The notes beneath the pieces were generated by a model. The model did not search any database. It had not been told where the DNA came from and was given only the letters and a program-made list of their open reading frames with translations. A DNA stretch of 35,885 nt, taken from Candidatus Nomurabacteria bacterium (GTDB taxonomy: Bacteria > Patescibacteriota > Minisyncoccia > Phycocordibacterales > CAIZLB01). The position numbers and the translations under genes are program-made. The stretch is from positions 1 through 35,885 of the forward strand of contig CALRFG010000003.1 in the NCBI GenBank assembly GCA_943356525.1, written 5' to 3'. Below, one piece after another: positions 28,504 through 35,885 of the stretch (position 1 is its first letter; every line of letters starts with the position of its first letter).

Positions 28504-30504
28504 TTAGCGAACCTCGAAACCTTCTTGGACCAGTTTTTCAGCCATATTTTGCATGATTAATTTTGTCTCTTCCTCAGTCAATGTTTTCTCATAAGACTGA
28601 AACACAAAACGATATGCATAAGAAGTTTTTCCTTCTTTTTTGAAAATATCAAACCTAAAATAATTTTCTATAAGTGGTTGTTTTGAAACTTCCTCCTTTA
28701 TCATATTTTCTATATCATCCTCACTTTTTCCTAAATCATCATTAACAAAAAATGCTATATCTCTACTCATCGCTGGATAATCTGAACCTTTCTTATATTT
28801 CTTCACTTTGATCAGTGCATTATCAGATAAATAATTATCAGAATGTTCTATGTCATTAAGTTTTATATTATTTAAAATTATTTCACAGATGATAACATTG
28901 TTTACCAACTCAATTTTTCCACCAATCAAACCAAGCTCAGTAACTATTTCATTCATCACATCCTCCGCTTTTTTATCCTTCGGCCATTTTACCATACCAA
29001 AGGCGATAGCAAGACGATTTTCTTCAATCAAATCATTTCCTTTTTGAGAAAATACTTTTCCAATCTCAAAAACCTTAACTATATTTTTTGAAACAAGATC
29101 TAAATATTTAAAGTTATTCTCTACTGCCTTGATAATATTATTTTTCAAATCCCCTCGGAGACTATCTCTGTCAGCAGTGAGCGAGTTTTCAAGTTTTATT
29201 GAATGAGGGTTTATCTTTGAATCAACAAGAGTATGCAATATAACCTCATCAAAATCTTTTGCTTTGAAGAATTTTCTCAAGTTAAAAATAAGTTTATCAG
29301 CATCAGTCTCTAATTCTAGTGTTGGTTTTGCACTGTCCTTAAAACTTTCATCATATATCAAAGACTCAAAACCTTTATTTCTCAAAAATTCGTCAGCCAC
29401 ATCACAAGGCAAATCCAAATCTGATCTATGATACGGAACGATTATTGTATATTTATTATCGCCTTTTTTTATAATTTCAACCCCAGTCTTTGTAAGAATA
29501 TTTTCCAAAAAAGAAACAACTTGATCTGGTATACCTGAATCTTTTAAATCAATCATTTGAGTTATATTGTCAATATCAATGTCAATAGTTTTTCTATTAT
29601 TTTTATTGATAATATTTTCTATACTATCTGATATCTCTGTCTCATGAACTTTTATCTCTGACTTATCCCAAGTTAAAAGATGAATATAATCTTGTACTGC
29701 TAGTAAGAATCTTTCTTTATTTAATCCTTGTTCAAAACGTTTTGATGAATCGTTTAACAAGTTTAAAGATCGCGCAGTTTTTCGAACTGTAACTTGATTA
29801 AAATTGGCTGACTCTAAATATACACTTGTTGTTTTTTCATCTACTTCAGCTTTGCTTCCTCCTTTTACACCAGCTATAGCGAGTATATTATTACTATCTC
29901 GTATAACCAAAGTGTTTGGTTCGAGTTTTATTTCTTTTCCACCGAGTAAGGTTATAGTTTCACCCTCTTTTGAAAGATCTACATGTATTTGTCCCTCAAC
30001 TTTATCTACATCGAAAACGTGTAGTGGTTGTCCTGTGTCGAACATTACAAAGTTTGTAAGATCAACTAATAATGATTTTGGGTTTTGGCCGATAGCAGTT
30101 AGTGATTTTTTAATCCATTCTGGTGATTCAGTATTTTTAATATTTTCTATTTTTGTAAGCGAATACACTGGACATAATTCTGTTAAAAATTTATTTACGA
30201 TTTCGTGATTAACTAAAAAATTTGTAATTAATATATCTTTATCAGTTATATCAAATCTAACATTCTCATCAATAATAAGTTCAGGAATAAGTAGAGATAA
30301 CTCTAAGGCCACATAGCGAAGTCCATGGGCATATGGTCCACGGTCTGGAGTTATCTTTATATCATAGATAAAATCATCATTTTTCTCCTCAAAAGAGTCA
30401 ACTTCAAAAGCATGCATAGTCAGTGTATCCACCAGTTTTTGAGGAGTTGGTAACACTTCAGGATTTTTATAGTAAGTCGATAACCAGTTATACGAAATAA
30501 GCAT
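28504..30504 (-). CDS. pheT: Phenylalanyl-tRNA synthetase beta subunit, compact form
   Basis: MLISYNWLSTYY, DIKITPDRGPYAHGLRYVALELS, SLNLLNDSSKRFEQGL, C-terminal FDX-ACB-like domain. Confidence 0.93.
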   Translation of the reverse strand: MLISYNWLSTYYKNPEVLPTPQKLVDTLTMHAFEVDSFEEKNDDFIYDIKITPDRGPYAHGLRYVALELSLLIPELIIDENVRFDITDKDILITNFLVNHEIVNKFLTELCPVYSLTKIENIKNTESPEWIKKSLTAIGQNPKSLLVDLTNFVMFDTGQPLHVFDVDKVEGQIHVDLSKEGETITLLGGKEIKLEPNTLVIRDSNNILAIAGVKGGSKAEVDEKTTSVYLESANFNQVTVRKTARSLNLLNDSSKRFEQGLNKERFLLAVQDYIHLLTWDKSEIKVHETEISDSIENIINKNNRKTIDIDIDNITQMIDLKDSGIPDQVVSFLENILTKTGVEIIKKGDNKYTIIVPYHRSDLDLPCDVADEFLRNKGFESLIYDESFKDSAKPTLELETDADKLIFNLRKFFKAKDFDEVILHTLVDSKINPHSIKLENSLTADRDSLRGDLKNNIIKAVENNFKYLDLVSKNIVKVFEIGKVFSQKGNDLIEENRLAIAFGMVKWPKDKKAEDVMNEIVTELGLIGGKIELVNNVIICEIILNNIKLNDIEHSDNYLSDNALIKVKKYKKGSDYPAMSRDIAFFVNDDLGKSEDDIENMIKEEVSKQPLIENYFRFDIFKKEGKTSYAYRFVFQSYEKTLTEEETKLIMQNMAEKLVQEGFEVR

Positions 30505-30550
30505 ATAATTAGAGTAGCAGATGGGGTTTTTATTGTAAATCGCTCGGGTC

Positions 30551-30617
30551 TTGACTTATTACTAATACATTGGGTTATATATTTTTAGTTTGCATAAAAC
30601 TATTCTTGGCTTATAAT
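30551..30617 (+). promoter_or_regulatory. Two candidate promoters for a plus-strand ncRNA
   Basis: TTGACT-N18-TTATAT (30551-30580) and TTGCAT-N16-TATAAT (30590-30617). Confidence 0.55.
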
Positions 30618-30621
30618 AAAT

Positions 30622-30788
30622 ACGTAACCGATCCTCCGTCGGAAAAGTTACATACCGGAACAGAAATTATTCAGTTCCACTTGCACATTCTCTCGTAAGA
30701 TATTTGTAATCAGATACTGGCCTGTGCACTTTATCTCGATTTCAAATCTCCTACTTCAACCCAGCTCCTAACGGAAGCTGGTTTTTTT
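30622..30788 (+). ncRNA. Candidate ncRNA 1, about 165 nt
   Basis: Promoter upstream, no ATG ORF, hairpins GTAACCGA../TCGG..GTTAC and GGAAC-A-GAA-ATTA-TTC-A-GTTCC, closing TGCACA...TGTGCA, ending in terminator CCAGCT...AGCTGG-T7. Confidence 0.55.
30761..30788 (+). terminator. Terminator of candidate ncRNA 1
   Basis: CCAGCT...AGCTGG followed by T7. Confidence 0.85.
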
Positions 30789-30824
30789 ATTTACTTTTTT
30801 AAACGTCGGGTGTAATATATATAA

Positions 30825-30967
30825 GTAGCTCTTTCATTGGCACATTTGTCGACCATGTTTTCAGTGCGAAGCTTAACTAATTACAGTATTTAAACAACTA
30901 ACCCCTTTTACGAAAAAGTATAGCGCCCGGAGCGTTCCAGCAATCGCAGGAATTCTCCGGGTCTTTT
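30825..30967 (+). ncRNA. Candidate ncRNA 2, about 140 nt
   Basis: Second terminator-bounded segment without credible ORF (only a 12-codon MFSVRSLTNYSI); weak promoter TTTACT-N17-TAATAT. Confidence 0.42.
30926..30967 (+). terminator. Terminator of candidate ncRNA 2
   Basis: CCCGGAGcgTTCC...GGAAttCTCCGGG then TC and T6. Confidence 0.87.
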
Positions 30968-31129
30968 TTATATTTTTTTCTTCTTCTAACTCAAATAAAA
31001 AAAAGAGCTGTCATTCCATGGCTTCTGAACATGAAATATAAAAATAACCCATTCTTTCCTTGAATGATTTATTTTTATGCGACTTGTTTTGATTTATCAA
31101 AACAGAAGTGCCCTTGTGATAAGTAGTCT

Positions 31130-31861
31130 TTAAAACCACCTACTAAACCTCACATCTCCCATATACATATCACGTATATCATCGATACCATATTTCAACA
31201 TCACCAACCTCTCAAGTCCCATGCCAAAAGCAAAACCTTTATATTTTTGTATATCATCTTTATTCATTTTCTCATTATCTTTAAAACCGTTTTCAATAAC
31301 TTCAGGATGTATCAATCCTCCACCACAAACTTCAAGCCATTTATCTTTCCAAAAAATATCAACCTCAAAACCTGGTTTTACGAATGGAAAATAGCTTGAC
31401 CTAAATCTTACTTGTATATCATCTCCGAAGAACTTTTTAAACGCATAGGTTAAAGTATTTTTTAAATCAGCCATAGAAACATTTTCATCTATGCATAAAC
31501 CTTCAAGTTGATGGAACTCGGCTTCATGTGTCGCGTCAGTTGCTTCATTTCTAAAAACCTTGCCAGCAGATATTATTCTTATCGGAGGAATATTTTCATT
31601 CATACATTTTATTTGAGAGTTTGATGTATGTGTTCTTGGTAATATTCTTTCAATCGATCCTGACTTCTCTATACGCTCAAAACTTTTAGGTAACCAAAAT
31701 GTATCTTGCGAATCTCGAGCTGGATGATCTTTCGCAACACGTAATGCATCAAAAATTTTCCATTCAGTATCTATCTCAGGACCATTATAAAAATCAAATC
31801 CAAGTTCTTTAAATATATCTTTAAGCTCGTATATAGTCTGTGTTACCGGATGTAAACTCAT
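31130..31861 (-). CDS. pheS: Phenylalanyl-tRNA synthetase alpha subunit, catalytic core only
   Basis: Starts at LHPVTQTIYELKDIFKELGF; GPEIDTEWKIFDAL, DHPARDSQDTFW, FHQLEGLCID, GMGLERLVMLKYGIDDIR. Confidence 0.95.
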   Translation of the reverse strand: MSLHPVTQTIYELKDIFKELGFDFYNGPEIDTEWKIFDALRVAKDHPARDSQDTFWLPKSFERIEKSGSIERILPRTHTSNSQIKCMNENIPPIRIISAGKVFRNEATDATHEAEFHQLEGLCIDENVSMADLKNTLTYAFKKFFGDDIQVRFRSSYFPFVKPGFEVDIFWKDKWLEVCGGGLIHPEVIENGFKDNEKMNKDDIQKYKGFAFGMGLERLVMLKYGIDDIRDMYMGDVRFSRWF

Positions 31862-31870
31862 ATCTTTATA

Positions 31871-32629
31871 TTATCTCTTTTTAGTAGTTGTTGCTTTAAC
31901 TGTCGTTGATGCTGTAGTTGTTGCTTTGATAGGATTTGTTTTTTCCAATTGTTCTTGTATGAATTTTTTAGGAAAATATTTTTCAGTTTCTTCTAAGCTA
32001 TGAAAACCTGTATAAACAGTATCATTTATAATAAAAGCTGGGATATTTGTTTCCACAAGTTTATATTTACCAATTAGGGTTTTTATAATACCCAAATCTA
32101 ATCCATAGTCAAAAGAATATACTCTAAGATCTGGATACTTCTTACGAAGTTCAGTTAATACATATCCTTGCTTTGCACACTCACTACACTCTTTTTCTGT
32201 TGTATAAAAATATAATATAAATACATTTTTTACCCCACAACGTTCCGAAGACTTTTTCATAAGTAAATAATCTTTAACCTGAAGTAGGGAATAATATTTT
32301 TTAAGACGATTGATTTCTTCTTTATTTTTTATAGACTGTTCAGAGTATTCGATACGAGTCGCAAGATCATTTAGCTCTGTAGAAAGCATCGAGGATCCAC
32401 CATCTTTACATGTTACATCTTGAAGAAGCGCAAATTGTGTTTCTGATGACTGTATGTCTATAGCAATATCATCTTGTATGTACTTTACATTTTCTAATTT
32501 TTTATTATTAAGATAGCTACTTAAAATAAAAGCACTAATAAATATTACAACTGTAATAAACAAAACAATTACATATTGTACAGGCGAAAAACCATAAGGC
32601 TCAGTTTCGATACTTTTATGTCTATTCAT
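31871..32629 (-). CDS. Membrane-anchored thioredoxin-like protein (CxxC); start revised from 32668
   Basis: One TM, coiled-coil-like segment, FYTTEKECSECAKQGYVLTELRKKYPDLRVYSFD; ATG at 32629 preceded by TGCTATACT. Confidence 0.75.
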   Translation of the reverse strand: MNRHKSIETEPYGFSPVQYVIVLFITVVIFISAFILSSYLNNKKLENVKYIQDDIAIDIQSSETQFALLQDVTCKDGGSSMLSTELNDLATRIEYSEQSIKNKEEINRLKKYYSLLQVKDYLLMKKSSERCGVKNVFILYFYTTEKECSECAKQGYVLTELRKKYPDLRVYSFDYGLDLGIIKTLIGKYKLVETNIPAFIINDTVYTGFHSLEETEKYFPKKFIQEQLEKTNPIKATTTASTTVKATTTKKR

Positions 32630-32654
32630 AATTAAAAACAGTATAGCATAGCAA

Positions 32655-33956
32655 TTACAAATTTTCACGCACCCTTTTATCTATCTCCTTAGTCCAACTA
32701 GCCTCTTTATTTACGCACATATTCCACAGAGCTTTTAAGAGCCACAGAGGTGCAAGTACTAAATATATAGCAAAGAAAAAAATAACATCAAGAAAATTTG
32801 CTTCTTTATTTTGTGATATCCATTTTCCTAATATAAAGGAAAGGATTGCTAATCCGTATAAAACAAATGCGATAAGAGTTGTTACATTTGTATTAATATA
32901 AAATATATCAAGAGAAGGGTTTGTAAATATATCAAATATATTAAAATTAAATCCAACGGTTGAGATTTTTTGAATAAAGCGAGTAATAGGTTGGATTAAA
33001 CCTTGAAAGAAAAAGAACACTATAAAAAGTACAACTATTATTGATATGGCTCCCGTTGGAAGAGTAAAAAATCCTAATGTTCCATATTTTTTTTTAAAAA
33101 ATAAGTCCCTATAATCTAAAACATTTCTCATAAATCCATATAACCAGCGAACTCGTTGTCTGTATAAATCATAGGCATTTTTAGGCCCGAGAGTATATAC
33201 GTATGCATCATTACAGTTATCTATTCTATACCCTGCTCTATGCATACGAAAAGTTATTTCCATATCTTCTGTATTATGCGCTTTTCTGTAGGGACCAATA
33301 GTATCAAAAACTTTTTTTCTGAAAATAGAAAATGGTCCAGGAGTAACATGTATACCTCCCAAGAATCCCATCATTTTTTTATTATATGACCCTACAGTAT
33401 ATTCAGCACGCTGCGCTCTTTGTATAAGAGATTTTGGATTATGTATGACAAGGTTAGGGGTGACAGCCATAAGTTCTGTATTTTCTTCAAAATAAGACAT
33501 AATACGAACTAGAGCCTTGTTATGAACTATCGAGTCTGCGTCTAAACATCCAACATATTCTGATTTTGTTTGCTCCAATCCAAAATTTAAACAGGTATGC
33601 TTTCCTCCATTCATTTTTGTAAATGATTTAACATTTGAATATCTTTGTTCAAGCTCTTTTATTTTACTCCATGTTTTGTCGGGACTTCCATCATCTATAA
33701 GAATGATATCAATTTTGTCCTTAGGATAATCAAGCTCTTGTAAAGATAATACTGTTTTTTCAACTGTTTTTTCTTCTGAATAACAGGGAACAATAATTGT
33801 AACTGTCGGATAGTTACTAAGTGTTATTTCACCTTTTTTACCACCCCTTCTTTCAATCTTTTTATGAAATTTTATAAAAGTAAATAAAAAGAATATCTGT
33901 ACATATACAGAAAAAAAAGTGACTACGATAAATATTACATCTCGAATTGGTGACAT
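32655..33956 (-). CDS. Membrane glycosyltransferase family 2
   Basis: VTIIVPCYSEEKTVEKTVLSL, ILIDDGSPDKT, GCLDADSIV, GGIHVTPGPFSIFRK, HNTEDMEITFRMHRAGY, RQRVRWLYG. Confidence 0.95.
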   Translation of the reverse strand: MSPIRDVIFIVVTFFSVYVQIFFLFTFIKFHKKIERRGGKKGEITLSNYPTVTIIVPCYSEEKTVEKTVLSLQELDYPKDKIDIILIDDGSPDKTWSKIKELEQRYSNVKSFTKMNGGKHTCLNFGLEQTKSEYVGCLDADSIVHNKALVRIMSYFEENTELMAVTPNLVIHNPKSLIQRAQRAEYTVGSYNKKMMGFLGGIHVTPGPFSIFRKKVFDTIGPYRKAHNTEDMEITFRMHRAGYRIDNCNDAYVYTLGPKNAYDLYRQRVRWLYGFMRNVLDYRDLFFKKKYGTLGFFTLPTGAISIIVVLFIVFFFFQGLIQPITRFIQKISTVGFNFNIFDIFTNPSLDIFYINTNVTTLIAFVLYGLAILSFILGKWISQNKEANFLDVIFFFAIYLVLAPLWLLKALWNMCVNKEASWTKEIDKRVRENL

Positions 33957-34013
33957 ATTTTTATTTTTGTACTATAACATAATTATGGTAATAAAAGAAG
34001 TATTCTGAGTTTA

Positions 34014-34505
34014 TCAAATAGATGCGTTTTGAAATAGAAAATTTTGATTTATAACAACAAGATATTCTGTTAGGTTTTGCAATTTTCCCCTATTATCAGA
34101 CCAGGTTATATCAAACTTTAAAAGCCTATTATTTTCAGTTAAGCTTATTTCATATTTTTCAAAATTTAAATATTCATCAATGATAAAGGTTTTGTTTTGA
34201 TAAATATTTTTAATTTGTTTATTATCTATTTTTTGTGTCAAAATCAGATTGTTATTTTTATCAAAAATTTTTAACTCATTGTCGACAATTTTAATACTTG
34301 AATTATATAGATACTGCTGCAAGATATTCAGATTAAAATATATATGATTTTTGACATAATAATTTTGATTATTATTTTGTATAATTTTTTGTAAATAAAA
34401 TACAGACGAGGTTACCATTAAACAAATAATTGAAAAAATACTCATATAAATAAGTAGCTCTATCAATGTTAAGCCTTTTATATTTTGTGTTGTTACTTTA
34501 GCCAT
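34014..34505 (-). CDS. Type IV pilin/pseudopilin-like protein
   Basis: Prepilin motif KGLTLIELLIYMSIFSIICLMV. Confidence 0.85.
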   Translation of the reverse strand: MAKVTTQNIKGLTLIELLIYMSIFSIICLMVTSSVFYLQKIIQNNNQNYYVKNHIYFNLNILQQYLYNSSIKIVDNELKIFDKNNNLILTQKIDNKQIKNIYQNKTFIIDEYLNFEKYEISLTENNRLLKFDITWSDNRGKLQNLTEYLVVINQNFLFQNASI

Positions 34506-35662
34506 AATATATTTGATTGATTATTTATAAGACCTGAAAACAAAAAAGTGTTTTCAAAGCAATTATAAGTATTTACTCTAAATGGTAAATCTATGGTTTT
34601 TAGTAGGTCTAGCTTTTTAGTGAAAAATTGTAATTCTTTATTTTCAGAAGATGAAATTATAAGAATATTTTGATCAACATTTTGTATAAAGTCTACTGTT
34701 CCATAGGCTTTATTCTTGCTTACAAAGTTTAAAATATTGTCTTTTATTTCAAGAAAAAATAATTCAAAACTTGCTACAGTTCGACCAAGATAAACATAAG
34801 GCTCTGAAAAATAAATGCTTTTACCGTTCCCTAGTGACAATGGTGCATCATATGAATATAGGCGATTTAAACCATTATCATATACCATAAGCTCTATATC
34901 TGACGCATTGGCAACGTAGAGATTTCCTGCATTTTCATATATATCACTTACTTGTCCACCTATCTCAAGTGATGATGTTGAGTTTTTGGGAATATTATTT
35001 GAATCAAGAGGTAGAACAAATAATTCACCGCCACTATTATTTTTCTCAGTTCCTACATAAAAGCTTTTATTATATAAATAAATCTTTTTGGGTAAAGCTC
35101 CTGAGGTATATAATTCGTTTATTTTTATGTCACCTATCTGCGATATATTGCTGTCGACCGGGTTTATTTTAAAACTCTTGACATGACTATTGACACTAGT
35201 ATTTAAAACATGGAAAAAGTTGTCATGTAAAAGTGCATCGTTTATACCTGGCCCTGCTTCCAGAGTTTGTATAAGATTTAAATTTATTTGATCACCTGCA
35301 GTGTTGAAATCAAAAATAAAAATATCTTTCTCTGTAGTTGATGCTGAGTTTGTTGTAATTATTATTTTATTTTTTTGATAAATATTAATACTAGTTATTG
35401 GTGTTGAGGTTGATATGTATTGAGACATATTAATAAGTTGTTTTTGAGAAAGATTTTCTAGCTGACTATTTTCAAGATGACAATATTTATTAGAATAATT
35501 ATAATCTTTTACTAAATAAGGAGGGTTTTCAATATTTTTATTTTTGGAATTGATACTTGAAACAAAATAAAATATAAATAAAAAAACTATAGCCAATATT
35601 GCTATGGATACTATTATTTCTGCCAGGTTAAAACCTTTACTTTTGTGTCGTTTTTTTTTCAT
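34493..35662 (-). CDS. Prepilin-type N-terminus fused to predicted beta-propeller domain
   Basis: KSKGFNLAEIIVSIAILAIVFLFIFYF leader followed by repeated blade-like segments (INDALLHDNFFHVL, PKKIYLYNKSFYVG, VSDIYENAGNLYVA, GKSIYFSEPYVYLG, VDFIQNVDQNILII). Confidence 0.75.
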   Translation of the reverse strand: MKKKRHKSKGFNLAEIIVSIAILAIVFLFIFYFVSSINSKNKNIENPPYLVKDYNYSNKYCHLENSQLENLSQKQLINMSQYISTSTPITSINIYQKNKIIITTNSASTTEKDIFIFDFNTAGDQINLNLIQTLEAGPGINDALLHDNFFHVLNTSVNSHVKSFKINPVDSNISQIGDIKINELYTSGALPKKIYLYNKSFYVGTEKNNSGGELFVLPLDSNNIPKNSTSSLEIGGQVSDIYENAGNLYVANASDIELMVYDNGLNRLYSYDAPLSLGNGKSIYFSEPYVYLGRTVASFELFFLEIKDNILNFVSKNKAYGTVDFIQNVDQNILIISSSENKELQFFTKKLDLLKTIDLPFRVNTYNCFENTFLFSGLINNQSNILWLK

Positions 35663-35663
35663 A

Positions 35664-35885
35664 TTATTGTAAAGATTGAGTTAATTGATACATGGGTAAT
35701 ATTATAGAAATACAAATAACCAGAACAATAAGGCCAACAAAAATTATAAGCATAGGCTCAATCATTCTTTGAAATCTATCAAAGGAGTTAAGCAAATTTT
35801 CTTTTATATTTATGTGACAAATTTCAAAAACCTCTTCAAACTTCCCTGTTCTTTCGCCTGAGTCTATGATTGATTCCCAGTCCTT
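35664..35885 (-). CDS. Type II secretion F/PilC family protein, C-terminal fragment cut by window edge
   Basis: Minus-strand translation KDWESIIDSGERTGKFEEVFEICHINIKENLLNSFDRFQRMIEPMLIIFVGLIVLVICISIILPMYQLTQSLQ*. Confidence 0.88.
   Translation of the reverse strand, partial: KDWESIIDSGERTGKFEEVFEICHINIKENLLNSFDRFQRMIEPMLIIFVGLIVLVICISIILPMYQLTQSLQ

Noticed and set aside
29804-30208. 134-aa plus-strand ORF inside pheT
   Set aside because: Antisense shadow of a well-supported gene, Ser-rich reverse-frame composition and no promoter. Same reasoning for 12296..12664, 27212..27535, 18909..19211, 19569..19844, 11281..11556 and similar.
30505-31129. pheST attenuator, T-box or Phe leader peptide
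   Set aside because: Terminators point away from the pheS/pheT strand and no Phe-rich peptide or T-box hallmark was seen.

Overview
The window is gene-dense, AT-rich and mostly housekeeping. The gene content and compact proteins suggest a Candidate Phyla Radiation / Patescibacteria (Parcubacteria-like) chromosome; this is inference from protein character, as no 16S is present. Recognisable loci: umuDC, miaA, an RlmI-like methyltransferase, FKBP PPIase, glutaredoxin, FtsB/DivIC-like, lepA, an ABC exporter (HlyD/FtsX-type/LolD-like), typA, terC, secG, rnj, dnaX, EVE protein, dus, eno, YgjP-like peptidase, gyrB, pheT, pheS, a GT2 glycosyltransferase and a pilin/T2SS-like cluster at the right edge. 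There are two tRNAs: Leu-CAA and Arg-CCT. No CRISPR array, transposon or prophage was seen. The most interesting signals are: (1) a repeated promoter layout in which a (TGn)TATAAT-like -10 box lies 6-9 nt upstream of the ATG of more than a dozen genes, implying widespread leaderless transcription; several ORF-track starts are over-extended through that box; (2) a 0.6 kb gap between pheS and pheT holding two terminator-bounded plus-strand transcription units without credible ORFs, which are candidate ncRNAs; (3) a tandem pair of diverged small paralogous genes, each with its own promoter and terminator; (4) a LexA-like operator inside the umuD promoter; (5) a prepilin leader joined to a predicted beta-propeller; (6) a folded element between tRNA-Leu and miaA; (7) proteins missing canonical modules (DnaX without its zinc module, PheRS without tRNA-binding appendages, a Nudix-like protein without the catalytic box). 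All homology calls are from reading the sequence; no search was run.
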